This document shows positions 36,278-45,102 of a DNA stretch of 64,000 bases, piece by piece. The first letter of the stretch is position 1. Every line of letters begins with the position of its first letter. The stretch is from Chryseobacterium sp. LJ668. Lineage in GTDB: Bacteria; Bacteroidota; Bacteroidia; Flavobacteriales; Weeksellaceae. The position numbers and the translations under genes are program-made. The stretch covers positions 2,217,001 through 2,281,000 of the forward strand of contig NZ_CP080443.1 in NCBI RefSeq assembly GCF_019613955.1. The letters are read 5' to 3'. The notes beneath the pieces are model-generated. The model had not been told where the DNA came from. It ran no database searches and saw nothing but the letters and a program-made list of their open reading frames with translations.

Positions 36278-37669
36278 ATGAAAATAAAATACTCGGAACT
36301 TATTGATCAGACATTGTATTTCCCTACGGAAGAATTCAATGTTTCTGAGAACAATTTGTCTTTTCACGACATTCCTTTGATGGAAGTTATTGAAAAGTTT
36401 GGAACGCCTCTTAAGGTAAGTTACCTCCCGAAGATCTCTCAGAATATTCAGAAAGCAAAAAGCTGGTTCAAAGAAGCTTTTGAGAAAATCGATTACAAAA
36501 AAAACTACACATACTGTTACTGCACAAAATCAAGCCATTTTAAATTTGTTATTGAAGAGGCTTTGAGGAACGATATATCGATCGAAACGTCTTCAGCATA
36601 TGATATGGATATCGTAAAATCACTTTACAATGAGGGTAAAGTAGATAAGAATATCGAAGTGATCTGCAATGGTTTCAAAACGGATGATTATCTGGCGAAA
36701 ATTTCAGATATGATCAACAGCGGTTTTGAAAACATCACCCCAATTCTTGATAATTACCGCGAACTGGATAAATTAACGGAAAGCATCGACACCACTTTCG
36801 ATATCGGAATCAGAATCGCTTCTGAGGAAGAGCCTAAATTTGAATTTTATACCTCAAGATTAGGAATCGGATATAAAGATATCATCCCATATTACAGTCA
36901 GAAAATCGCTGAGCATCCCAATGCAAGGTTAAAAATGCTTCACTTTTTCATCAATACCGGGATCAAAGACACTGCGTATTATTGGAATGAATTGTATAAA
37001 TGTCTTCGCGTGTATGCACGTTTGAAGAAAATCGCCCCGGAAGTGAATTCACTGAATATCGGTGGTGGTTTCCCGATTAAAACTTCTTTGAATTTTGATT
37101 ACGATTACCAATATATGGTTGAAGAAATCGTTTCTCAGATCAAAAAATTCTGTGAAGAAGAAGGAGTAGAAGAACCGAATATTTATACAGAATTCGGAAG
37201 CTTTACCGTAGGGGAAAGCGGTGCCAATTTATATAAAATCATTTCTCAGAAACGCCAGAATGACAGAGAAAAATGGAATATGATCGATTCATCTTTCATG
37301 ACAACGCTTCCAGATACTTGGGCGATTTCAAGACACTTCATCATGCTTCCTTTAAACCGTTGGGAAGATTCTTACGAAAGAGTTTTCTTGGGCGGATTAA
37401 CCTGTGATTCAGATGATTATTACAATTCTGAACAACATACCAACGCAATTTATTTACCTGTTTTCAGCGATACAAAACCTTTATACATTGGGTTTTTCCA
37501 CACCGGAGCATATCAGGAAACAATTGGCGGTTATGGTGGAGTTCATCACTGTTTAATGCCGCAACCAAGGCATATTCTGATTCAGAAAGATGAAAATGGA
37601 GAGTTCCAATATGAAATTTTCAGAGAACGTCAAGGCCCGGATGATATTTTGAAAATTTTGGGTTATTAA
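36278..37669 (+). CDS. speA: Arginine decarboxylase, PLP fold-type III
   Basis: 463 residues, shorter than E. coli SpeA (about 650), a form common in Bacteroidota. It converts arginine to agmatine, the first step to putrescine. The PLP lysine is Lys84 in YCTKSSHF; later motifs are LNIGGGFPIK (phosphate-binding glycines) and the C-terminal region GLTCDSDDYYN with the substrate-binding cysteine-aspartate pattern. A diaminopimelate or carboxynorspermidine decarboxylase is less likely given the agmatinase gene two kilobases downstream. Confidence 0.85.
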   Translation: MKIKYSELIDQTLYFPTEEFNVSENNLSFHDIPLMEVIEKFGTPLKVSYLPKISQNIQKAKSWFKEAFEKIDYKKNYTYCYCTKSSHFKFVIEEALRNDISIETSSAYDMDIVKSLYNEGKVDKNIEVICNGFKTDDYLAKISDMINSGFENITPILDNYRELDKLTESIDTTFDIGIRIASEEEPKFEFYTSRLGIGYKDIIPYYSQKIAEHPNARLKMLHFFINTGIKDTAYYWNELYKCLRVYARLKKIAPEVNSLNIGGGFPIKTSLNFDYDYQYMVEEIVSQIKKFCEEEGVEEPNIYTEFGSFTVGESGANLYKIISQKRQNDREKWNMIDSSFMTTLPDTWAISRHFIMLPLNRWEDSYERVFLGGLTCDSDDYYNSEQHTNAIYLPVFSDTKPLYIGFFHTGAYQETIGGYGGVHHCLMPQPRHILIQKDENGEFQYEIFRERQGPDDILKILGY

Positions 37670-37734
37670 TCTATTGTTAACATCAAAAAAATTAAACTAT
37701 TTACTGATTTTGATGAAATAAAAATATCTGTATG

Positions 37735-37780
37735 ACATTTAAAAAAGTCCGTTTCATTATCGTTGAAACGGACTTTTTTT
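37735..37780 (+). terminator. Strong rho-independent terminator after speA
   Basis: 16-bp perfect stem AAAAAAGTCCGTTTCA / TGAAACGGACTTTTTT with a seven-base loop; it can work on both strands between speA and the convergent TPR gene. Confidence 0.9.
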
Positions 37781-37808
37781 TAAAAATTTTTTATTAATGC
37801 ATTAAAAT

Positions 37809-38621
37809 TTATAATGATGTACATTTTGCCTTTTCAATAACATCATCAATTTCATTATTACCCAATTTTTTAACTTTTAAAAAACAATCACAGGCTTTTT
37901 CTCTTTTACCTGATGTTAATAAAACTTCACCTTTTTGGTACAATACAAGCACATCATCAGGATTATAAGTTAAAGCTCTGTCAAAATCATTTATTGCTAA
38001 ATCATATTTTTTTGATAGTGCATATGCGGTTCCTCTGTTACCAAAACCTTTGTGGCTTGGTTTTATTTTTAGAGAGGCAGAAAGATCATTAATGGCTTTT
38101 TCATAATTTCCCATCCTAAGGTAGACATATCCTCTGTTCAGATACGCAGAATAATCATTAGGAAGATGTTTTAGGGAGAAATCAGCATCAGCAATGGCTT
38201 CATTGTACATTTCCATCACTGCTTTTATACCTGCCCTTTCATTGTACAATTGATAATCATCAGGTTTTTTTTCGATTGAACTGTTGTAAAATTCTAACGC
38301 TTTGGGAAATTGCCCTGTTGAGGCATAAAAACGTGCAAAACTAATGTGTATTTTATTATCAGAAGGATTTAAATTAAATGAAGATTCTAAATCTGCTTTT
38401 GCTTCCTGTATTTTTTCCAGATACAGATAAGAAAGACCTCGATAATTATATGCCGTTGATAATTCTTCTTTTTTATTAATAGACTCTGTATAATAAAAAA
38501 TGGCTTTTTCATAATTGCCTTTATCAAATTCTTTATCCGCAAGTTTAAAACTTTGCTGAGCTTTTAAAAAAATTAGATTGCAAATCAAAATAATCATTGA
38601 AAACAATATCTTCTTCGTCAT
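37809..38621 (-). CDS. Secreted tetratricopeptide-repeat protein
   Basis: 270 residues with a signal peptide (about 1-21, ending KAQ) and about seven TPR units of 34 residues, including KEFDKGNYEKAIFYYTESIN, ELSTAYNYRGLSYLYLEKIQ, PNDYSAYLNRGYVYLRMGNY and PDDVLVLYQKGEVLLTSGK. It is likely a periplasmic scaffold. No partner is evident; it stands alone, between speA and a HAD phosphatase, and differs from the other TPR protein in this window (34894-35532). Confidence 0.85.
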   Translation of the reverse strand: MTKKILFSMIILICNLIFLKAQQSFKLADKEFDKGNYEKAIFYYTESINKKEELSTAYNYRGLSYLYLEKIQEAKADLESSFNLNPSDNKIHISFARFYASTGQFPKALEFYNSSIEKKPDDYQLYNERAGIKAVMEMYNEAIADADFSLKHLPNDYSAYLNRGYVYLRMGNYEKAINDLSASLKIKPSHKGFGNRGTAYALSKKYDLAINDFDRALTYNPDDVLVLYQKGEVLLTSGKREKACDCFLKVKKLGNNEIDDVIEKAKCTSL

Positions 38622-38692
38622 TTTTAATTAATTATACTATTTAAATTTACAATTAATAAACGAATTAAAATATCCCTAAACATATATTAAAT

Positions 38693-39352
38693 CTAAAAAT
38701 ATTTCGAAATTTTATCAACTTCCAATTCAGTGTAATCTGAAACCACCATATTAGCCAAGCTGTAATCCTGATTGTGCGTATGAAAACTTTTATATGCGGC
38801 ACAGAAAATATTCGCATGATGCGCTGCTAAAATTCCGTTGGTAGAATCTTCAATAACCATGCAGTTTTCAATCGGTTCGTTTGCCATTTTTGCTGCCAGC
38901 TGAAAAATTTCGGGATGAGGTTTTGATTCTTTTAAATCTGCACCGCTTATTTTTCCGCTAAAATATTTTTCCAGCCCGAATTTTTCAAAAACCATATTGA
39001 TGGTCGTCATACTTGCGGAAGAAGCGACGATTAATTTTATCCCGTTTTCATAATAATGCTCGATTAATTTTCTCACGCCGGGGATTAGATCAAAATCTTC
39101 ATCATTGTAAAAATAATCTTTGAAATGGGTTCTTTTAATATCCGTAATATCCTCGTGAGTGTGAGAAAGATTAAATTCACTGATTAAAGTTTCACAAACT
39201 CTCTTGGTAGAAGCTCCCGTAAAAGAAGTATAAAGTTCTTCAGAAACCTCGATTTCAAGTTGATTAAATGTTTTAAAATAAGCTTTCCTGTGCAGCGGTT
39301 CTGTATCAACAATGACCCCATCCATATCGAAAAGCACAGCTTGTAAAGACAT
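38693..39352 (-). CDS. HAD-family hydrolase (beta-phosphoglucomutase-like)
   Basis: 219 residues, HAD superfamily subfamily IA. The nucleophile motif is LFDMDGVIVDTEPLHRKAYF, with the two catalytic aspartates; motif II is IVASSAS, motif III the lysine in ESKPHPEIF, and motif IV VIEDSTNGILAA. The cap domain of four helices (about 15-80) fits the phosphoglucomutase/phosphatase group. A sugar or nucleotide phosphate substrate is likely but cannot be fixed. Own promoter element upstream. Confidence 0.88.
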   Translation of the reverse strand: MSLQAVLFDMDGVIVDTEPLHRKAYFKTFNQLEIEVSEELYTSFTGASTKRVCETLISEFNLSHTHEDITDIKRTHFKDYFYNDEDFDLIPGVRKLIEHYYENGIKLIVASSASMTTINMVFEKFGLEKYFSGKISGADLKESKPHPEIFQLAAKMANEPIENCMVIEDSTNGILAAHHANIFCAAYKSFHTHNQDYSLANMVVSDYTELEVDKISKYF

Positions 39353-39368
39353 ACGTTTAATTTTGGTG

Positions 39369-39376
39369 CAAAGGTA
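39369..39376 (-). promoter_or_regulatory. -7 promoter element TACCTTTG (minus strand)
   Basis: Exact TAnnTTTG match on the minus strand, 16 bases before the HAD hydrolase ATG. Confidence 0.7.
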
Positions 39377-39497
39377 ATGATTTACCCCGGAAGCCTCAAA
39401 AAGTAAATATGGTCCTAAAAATTAGAATATTTAATTTTATTGTTATAAAACTTCCCGCTTCCGTCATACGACTTCCAGCTATCTCCTAACTTCTTCT

Positions 39498-39505
39498 TAT
39501 CTTTG
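39498..39505 (+). promoter_or_regulatory. -7 promoter element TATCTTTG for the agmatinase gene
   Basis: Exact TAnnTTTG match, 48 bases before the ATG. Confidence 0.65.
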
Positions 39506-39553
39506 CCAAGGATATTTTATTCTTTAAATCATTTAATTTTTTAATCATAAACT

Positions 39554-40405
39554 ATGAAAACATACGCAGGAATTCCTGAAGAAAATGCTTCGTTAGAAAA
39601 TTCAAAAGTTGTTTTGGTAACGGTACCTTATGACGGAACATCAACCTGGGGAAAAGGAGCAGATAAAGGTCCGGAATTGTTCCTTGACGCTTCTGAAAAC
39701 ATGGAATTGTACGATATTGAAACAGGAACAGAACCTTATTTGGAAGGTGTTTATTTAGCAGGAGAAATTTCAGAGAATTCTACACCTGAAGCAATGACAG
39801 AATCGGTTTATCAGAAAACGAAAGAGCTTTTGGCAACAGATAAATTGTTCACGCTTTTTGGTGGAGAGCATTCAGTTTCTATAGGTTCAATCCGTGCAGT
39901 GGGAGAAAAGTTTGAAAATTTGACCGTTCTTCAGTTGGATGCACATACAGACCTTCGCCCGGAGTTTCATGGTTCCACTTCTAATCATGCGTGTGCGGTT
40001 TTTGAAGCTAATCAGAAGCATAATTTAGTGCAGGTGGGAATTCGTTCTATGGATGTTGAAGAGGTAGAATATTTACCGGAAGGAAGAGTGTTTTTTGCAC
40101 ATGAAATTGCCAATAATGAAAACTGGGTGAATGATGTCTTAGAAAAAGTTTCCGGGAATGTGTATATCACAATTGATTTGGATGCATTTGATCCATCAAT
40201 TGCTCCATCAACCGGAACTCCGGAACCGGGTGGTTTGCAATGGTACCCGACTTTGGAATTGCTTAGAAAAGTTTTCGAAAAATGTAATGTTGTTGCTTTT
40301 GACATTGTGGAATTGATGGATTCTGCGAATTCAAAACCAAGCGCATTCTTAGCTGCCAAATTGTATTATAAAATGCTAGCTTATTATCACATCAACAGAA
40401 ACTAA
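39554..40405 (+). CDS. speB: Agmatinase (ureohydrolase family)
   Basis: 283 residues. It hydrolyses agmatine to putrescine and urea with a binuclear manganese centre. The metal motifs are FGGEHSVSIG, QLDAHTDLRPEFHG and TIDLDAFDPSIAPSTGTPEP, all complete. The family also holds arginase and formimidoylglutamase; agmatinase is favoured by the nearby arginine decarboxylase, which together give the arginine to agmatine to putrescine route. The two genes are not one operon: a TPR and a HAD gene lie between on the other strand. Confidence 0.85.
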   Translation: MKTYAGIPEENASLENSKVVLVTVPYDGTSTWGKGADKGPELFLDASENMELYDIETGTEPYLEGVYLAGEISENSTPEAMTESVYQKTKELLATDKLFTLFGGEHSVSIGSIRAVGEKFENLTVLQLDAHTDLRPEFHGSTSNHACAVFEANQKHNLVQVGIRSMDVEEVEYLPEGRVFFAHEIANNENWVNDVLEKVSGNVYITIDLDAFDPSIAPSTGTPEPGGLQWYPTLELLRKVFEKCNVVAFDIVELMDSANSKPSAFLAAKLYYKMLAYYHINRN

Positions 40406-40467
40406 AATTCCGCAGGAAACGGATTTTTTCTTTCGGTTTTTCTTTGGAAATTTGTGATACAAAATAA

Positions 40468-41334
40468 ATGAGAATGTCTACACAAGACGAAATAGATTAT
40501 CACAGAATTGCCAAAGCGATTGATTTTATTCAAAGCAATTTTAAGCTTCAGCCCAATTTGGATGAGGTGGCAGAGAACGTCAGTCTGAGCCCGGCACATT
40601 TTCAGAAAATATTCACCGATTGGGCAGGAACAAGTCCGAAGAAATTTTTGCAGTTCATTAGTCTTGAGCATGCGAAAAGTTTATTAAAAGAAGAAAAAGC
40701 CACGCTGTTTGATGCAGCTTTAGAAACTGGACTTTCAAGTACAAGCAGATTGCACGATTTGTTCGTGAAAATTGAAGGAATGTCGCCTGCAGAATATAAA
40801 AACGGCGGTAAAAATTTACAGATCAATTACAGTTTTTCCGAAAGTCCGTTTGGGAATATTATTACCGCTTCCACAGAAAAGGGGATCTGTTACATGGCTT
40901 TCGAAGAGGCTAAAGAATATGCATTGAGAGATTTAATGAATAAATTTCCCAATGCATCTTTCTTTGAAAAACTGGATGAGTTTCAGCAAAATGCATTGTC
41001 GATTTTCACCAAAGACTGGTCAAAACTTAACACGATAAAACTGCATCTTAAAGGAACAGATTTTCAGCTCAAAGTATGGGAAAGCTTATTAACTATCCCT
41101 ATGGGAAAATTATCCACATATGGTAATTTAGCCGGTAAAATAGGAAATTCGAAAGCTTCAAGAGCAGTAGGAACAGCAATTGGCAGTAATCCGGTTGCAT
41201 TCCTGATTCCGTGTCATCGGGTGATACAGTCTTCAGGAAAAATTGGCGGCTATATGTGGGGAAGTGACAGGAAACAGATGATTATTGGCTGGGAAAGTTC
41301 TAGAGTTTATGGTGATTCTTTAAACACGAAGTAA
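40468..41334 (+). CDS. AraC-HTH / methylated-DNA methyltransferase (Ada-like, lacking the N-terminal zinc domain)
   Basis: 288 residues. Residues about 12-110 are an AraC-type helix-turn-helix (LSPAHFQKIFTDWAG, ALETGLSSTSRLHDLF); residues about 120-285 are the O6-methylguanine methyltransferase, with the suicide cysteine Cys249 in IPCHRVI, the recognition helix region ASRAVGTAIGSNP, and GGYMWG. E. coli Ada senses phosphotriesters through an extra N-terminal Cys4 zinc domain, which is missing here. It overlaps alkB by one base. Either ATG 40468 or 40474 could start it. Confidence 0.9.
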   Translation: MRMSTQDEIDYHRIAKAIDFIQSNFKLQPNLDEVAENVSLSPAHFQKIFTDWAGTSPKKFLQFISLEHAKSLLKEEKATLFDAALETGLSSTSRLHDLFVKIEGMSPAEYKNGGKNLQINYSFSESPFGNIITASTEKGICYMAFEEAKEYALRDLMNKFPNASFFEKLDEFQQNALSIFTKDWSKLNTIKLHLKGTDFQLKVWESLLTIPMGKLSTYGNLAGKIGNSKASRAVGTAIGSNPVAFLIPCHRVIQSSGKIGGYMWGSDRKQMIIGWESSRVYGDSLNTK

Positions 41335-41945
41335 TGATGAGTTTATTCGAAGATATATCAGAATATCCTTTTAATATTCTTCCTAAAGATGGAATCGTTC
41401 ATTATTACGGAAAGGTTTTTTCTAAGGAAAAATCAGATTTTTATTATGATTATTTATTCAATCAAATTCCCTGGGAAAATGATGAGGCTGTGATTTTTGG
41501 TAAATTAATTTTAACGAAAAGAAAAGTGGCATGGTTTGGAGAAAAGCCTTTTGAATATACCTACTCAAAACGAACAAAATATGCCAAACTTTGGACTCCG
41601 GAATTATTAGCATTAAAACAGAAATGCGAAGAAGTTACCGGAGAAATTTACAATTCCTGCCTGCTTAATTTATACCACGACGGAAGCGAAGGAATGGCGT
41701 ATCACAGCGATGGTGAAAAAGATCTGAAAAAACATGGCGCAATCGCTTCATTAACTTTCGGGGCAGAAAGAAAATTCTTATTTAAACATAAAGCGACCAA
41801 AGAAAAAGTAGAATTACTTCTTGAAAACGGAAGTTTACTGGTCATGAAAGGCGAAACCCAAGATCATTGGATGCACCGGCTTCCGCCGACCACAAAAGTG
41901 AAAGCTCCACGAGTAAATTTGACGTTCCGAACGATTGAAGAATAA
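41334..41945 (+). CDS. alkB: AlkB-type 2-oxoglutarate/Fe(II) DNA repair dioxygenase
   Basis: 203 residues, within the family's range. It reverses 1-methyladenine and 3-methylcytosine by oxidative demethylation. Iron ligands are the H-x-D in MAYHSDGEKDL and the distal histidine in HWMHRLPPT; the 2-oxoglutarate-binding arginine is in PRVNLTFR. The motif TYSKRTKYAKLW and NSCLLNLYHDG fit the ALKBH2/3-like group. Its ATG overlaps the stop of the methyltransferase gene (TAATG), so alkylation repair genes are coupled. A terminator follows. Confidence 0.93.
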   Translation: MMSLFEDISEYPFNILPKDGIVHYYGKVFSKEKSDFYYDYLFNQIPWENDEAVIFGKLILTKRKVAWFGEKPFEYTYSKRTKYAKLWTPELLALKQKCEEVTGEIYNSCLLNLYHDGSEGMAYHSDGEKDLKKHGAIASLTFGAERKFLFKHKATKEKVELLLENGSLLVMKGETQDHWMHRLPPTTKVKAPRVNLTFRTIEE

Positions 41946-41951
41946 AAAAAA

Positions 41952-41980
41952 CAGTGTAAATCACACTGCTATTCTTTTTC
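41952..41980. terminator. Terminator between alkB and the CocE/NonD gene
   Basis: 6-bp stem CAGTGT / ACACTG with a five-base loop, preceded by an A run and followed by CTATTCTTTTTCTT, between convergent genes. Confidence 0.6.
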
Positions 41981-42002
41981 TTAATTTCGTTCTATCATCT
42001 AC

Positions 42003-43862
42003 TTATTTCAAAACTTCAGCTTCGATAGAAGAATCTTCAAAAACTTTTATAAAAGCTTTCGTGTAATCTTCTTTCGTTGCAACATTCGGATTGTCTAAAA
42101 ATTTCTGCGGATTTACCGAGAAAAGGGGAAACCAGGTCGAACTTATCTGAATTTGAATCCTATGTCCTTTTTTAAAGGTATGTACCACATCTTGCAATCT
42201 GAAATTCACTGCTGTTTTTTGATTCGGAACCAAGGCTTCTGCTCTCTCTCTTGAATTTCTGAATCTGGCAGGCATTATTTCACTTCTTACCATCTGATGG
42301 TAATTTCCGTAGACTACACCTTCTTTTTTCTCTGCAGGTTTAAAATCTTCAGGATATACATCGATTAATTTCAACGCAAAATCTGCATCTGTAGAAGTAG
42401 AGGCAATATTTAATTTTGCCATAATTTCTCCTGCGAAAGTCATGTCTTCCGTCAAAACATCTGTAGTAAAAGTAAGAACATCAGGTCGTCCTACTGCAAA
42501 CCGCTGGTCTTCCGACATATAATTTCTTGGGGTGAAACCGTTAAAGTCTTTCAGGTTATCTGAACTTAGAACAGGATTGTCAGGATCACTATAATATTCT
42601 GTAGCGCTTTGTCCTGAATTATTTTTTAAGGTTCCGTTTACCAGGTAGAAATTAACTTTTTGTGTGTTTTTTGGGGGATATTGTGCAAATTCTTTCCATT
42701 TTTTTGCGCCGGTGTCGTACATCAAAGCTTCCGGTAAGCCTGCGTCTTGTTTTGTATCTCCTTTTAAATAATGATTGAAAAATTTAGTCTCAATACTTTT
42801 CTGATAATACGTTGCAATGCTATCTCCGAAATAAATCTGATTGTGAAAATGTTTCCCTTCCTCGCGTCCCCACCCTCCATGCGAAAAAGGTCCCATTACG
42901 ATTGTGTTTTTAGCTTTTGGGCTTGTCTTTTCAATGGTTTTGTAGATATTAAGAGGTCCTGAAAGATCTTCAGCATCAAACCAGCCACCGACAGTAATTA
43001 CCGCATGATTTATATTTTTCAGATGCGGGAGAAGACTCCTTTTCTGCCAATATTCATCGTAATTCGGATGATTCATAATTTCTGTCATGAAGAAGTTGTC
43101 CTTATAATATTTGTTATAGGCTTCTTTCAAAGTTCCCATGTCTCTGTAAAATTTCAAGCCGTCTTCTGAAGTGGTTTTAATCATAGAATCTGAGTACCAC
43201 GCTTTGTTTTCGGCTTTTGTTTTCTGAACTCCAAAAACGGGAAACGTTTTGAAATAGCCTAGCATAAATTTTCCATTATGAAGAAAGTCATCATTCCAGA
43301 AATCTGAAATTGGAGCCTGCGGAGAAGAAGCGACTAAAGAAGGATGCTGCGCCAAAGTTCCTACCGCAGTATAAAATCCGGGATAAGAAGTTCCGTATTG
43401 ACCGACTTTTCCGTTATTGTATTTGATGTTTTTGACCAGCCAATCAATGGTATCGTAGGTATCGGTACTTTCGTCAACATCTTTTTTTGTTTTACGTTCT
43501 ACCTGCGGCGTCATGTTGGTAAAAGTTCCTTGGCTCATATATCTTCCACGCACATCCTGATATACAAAAATGTATTTGTCTTTCATCAAATATGGGTTTG
43601 GGCCAAGTTTGGTTTTAAATTCATTTTCACCATATGGAGCAATGCTGTAGCATGTTCTCTGCATTAAAAATGGATATTTCTGCTTTTTTGAGATATCTTT
43701 TGGGATGTAAATCGCTGTAAAAAGTTTAACCCCATCGCGCATGGTGATGTACATTTCCTTTTTGGTGAAATTATCTTTAACAAAGTTGTCTGTCGGAGTT
43801 GTACTTTGAGATTTTCCTAAGATAAAAAATAAAAGCAGCACTAAAGAAAACGGAATCTTCAT
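42003..43862 (-). CDS. CocE/NonD hydrolase (alpha-amino acid ester hydrolase / glutaryl-7-ACA acylase type)
   Basis: 619 residues with a signal peptide (about 1-19, ending KSQS). An alpha/beta-hydrolase core carries the nucleophile Ser159 in GQYGTSYPGF, followed by a helical cap and a C-terminal jelly-roll domain (about 380-615) of the PepX_C type. Flavobacterial relatives hydrolyse alpha-amino acid esters and beta-lactam side chains or form dipeptides from esters. The segment MRDGVKLFTAIYIP is the family's entry. Substrate in the cell is unknown; it is probably periplasmic. Monocistronic by layout. Confidence 0.88.
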   Translation of the reverse strand: MKIPFSLVLLLFFILGKSQSTTPTDNFVKDNFTKKEMYITMRDGVKLFTAIYIPKDISKKQKYPFLMQRTCYSIAPYGENEFKTKLGPNPYLMKDKYIFVYQDVRGRYMSQGTFTNMTPQVERKTKKDVDESTDTYDTIDWLVKNIKYNNGKVGQYGTSYPGFYTAVGTLAQHPSLVASSPQAPISDFWNDDFLHNGKFMLGYFKTFPVFGVQKTKAENKAWYSDSMIKTTSEDGLKFYRDMGTLKEAYNKYYKDNFFMTEIMNHPNYDEYWQKRSLLPHLKNINHAVITVGGWFDAEDLSGPLNIYKTIEKTSPKAKNTIVMGPFSHGGWGREEGKHFHNQIYFGDSIATYYQKSIETKFFNHYLKGDTKQDAGLPEALMYDTGAKKWKEFAQYPPKNTQKVNFYLVNGTLKNNSGQSATEYYSDPDNPVLSSDNLKDFNGFTPRNYMSEDQRFAVGRPDVLTFTTDVLTEDMTFAGEIMAKLNIASTSTDADFALKLIDVYPEDFKPAEKKEGVVYGNYHQMVRSEIMPARFRNSRERAEALVPNQKTAVNFRLQDVVHTFKKGHRIQIQISSTWFPLFSVNPQKFLDNPNVATKEDYTKAFIKVFEDSSIEAEVLK

Positions 43863-43974
43863 AATTGAAATTTTGGCTAATTTATTAATAAAAATGCTAT
43901 ATACTGAATCCTTTTAAAAATAAAAAATCCCTGAGAAAATTCAGGGATAAAATTTTAATATGTGTTGACTTTAA

Positions 43975-44394
43975 TTAAGCTTTCAAGTATCTTGAATATG
44001 CGTAACCTTCTTGTCCGTCAGAAGTTTTAACCTTCCACCAGTCGTCAGAAGTCTGCTCAATTAATGTAACAGAAGAACCTTTTGCAGCTTTTCCTACAAC
44101 GGCAGCATCCGTTGAAGGTTCTTGTCTGATATTGAGGTTAGAATCTTCTGTAGCAATGGTAAGATTAGCACCTGCAGCCAAACCGGCAACCTGTACATCA
44201 ACATTGATGTCTGAAGCAGAATATGTAGAATCAATAGCTCCTAAGGCATTCCATACAGCATCTTTTGCAGCAGTATTGGATGCATTTCCGGAAATATATA
44301 AAATTCCGTCCTGCTCCTGAACCTGTAGATTTGAAACTCCCGCAGACTGAGCTGCAGAAACCACACTTGAATATTTATCTTGTAATGTGCTCAT
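43975..44394 (-). CDS. BON-like and SH3b domain protein without signal peptide
   Basis: 139 residues. Residues 1-72 look like a BON-type domain (VSNLQVQEQDGILYISGNAS, AKDAVWNALGAI); residues 76-139 are a bacterial SH3 domain (NLTIATEDSNLNIRQEPS, VGKAAKGSSVTLIEQTSDDW, GYAYSRYL). SH3b domains usually bind cell wall, yet there is no signal peptide, so the protein may act in the cytoplasm or be exported by another route. It lies three bases after the BON lipoprotein gene and is surely co-transcribed with it. Confidence 0.8.
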   Translation of the reverse strand: MSTLQDKYSSVVSAAQSAGVSNLQVQEQDGILYISGNASNTAAKDAVWNALGAIDSTYSASDINVDVQVAGLAAGANLTIATEDSNLNIRQEPSTDAAVVGKAAKGSSVTLIEQTSDDWWKVKTSDGQEGYAYSRYLKA

Positions 44395-44397
44395 CTG

Positions 44398-44892
44398 TTA
44401 GTTTTTTACTGTGTAGTTATAATTTACTTTTCCAACTTTCAAGGCATCAACAGATTCTTTGATTTTTCTTGCCTGTAATGAAGATACATTTCCTGTCAGC
44501 GTCAATTCACCGTTTACTACCTCAACTTTTACAGTTGGGAAATCTTTCACGGCATCCTGTACTTTTTGCTGAACCATAGGATCAACAGCCGTTGTAGTTT
44601 CTACCGGCATTGGATCAGGAGTTGCTTCAGCAATTGTCGCCATATCATGAACATCTTTTACCCCTTTGATTTCTTTCAGAGATTTGATAGCAGCATCTTT
44701 TTCTGCCTGTGAAGCGAATGTTCCGCCTAGATGGGCAACACCTTCTTTTACTTCTACAGTTGCAGACGGATTTGAGGTTACAATGGTAGTTGCCTGAGTC
44801 TGAAGATCAGCATCAGAAACTTTCTTTTTGCACGAAATAGATCCAAATGATACTGCCAAAGCTAAGGCAGACATTGTGATTGTTTTTTTCAT
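44398..44892 (-). CDS. BON-domain lipoprotein
   Basis: 164 residues. The lipobox is GSISCKKK with Cys21. Two BON domains follow (about 28-88 with VEVKEGVAHLGGTFASQ and about 105-164 with VEVVNGELTLTGNVSSLQ). BON proteins, such as OsmY, are envelope stress or adhesion-linked proteins that bind phospholipid. It is the first gene of the two-gene operon with the BON/SH3b protein, under a clear -7 element. Confidence 0.88.
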   Translation of the reverse strand: MKKTITMSALALAVSFGSISCKKKVSDADLQTQATTIVTSNPSATVEVKEGVAHLGGTFASQAEKDAAIKSLKEIKGVKDVHDMATIAEATPDPMPVETTTAVDPMVQQKVQDAVKDFPTVKVEVVNGELTLTGNVSSLQARKIKESVDALKVGKVNYNYTVKN

Positions 44893-44922
44893 AATTGTTT
44901 AATTTAATGTTTTAATTACACT

Positions 44923-44930
44923 CAAATGTA
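44923..44930 (-). promoter_or_regulatory. -7 promoter element TACATTTG (minus strand)
   Basis: Exact TAnnTTTG match on the minus strand, 30 bases before the BON lipoprotein ATG. Confidence 0.65.
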
Positions 44931-45075
44931 ATAATAAAATGTATACCATTTCTCTAAAAAATAAATAAATATGTAAATTTTTTCTTTTAATGTTGTCATA
45001 ATCTGCACGTTAATTTTCATAATAATAGTTTTGATGTAGTTTAACAAAATTTTAAGCTTCAAGAATAAAAACCTT

Positions 45076-45083
45076 TATATTTG
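45076..45083 (+). promoter_or_regulatory. -7 promoter element TATATTTG for the symporter gene
   Basis: Exact TAnnTTTG match, 19 bases before the ATG. Confidence 0.7.
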
Positions 45084-45102
45084 CGATTATTGAACTATAG
45101 AT

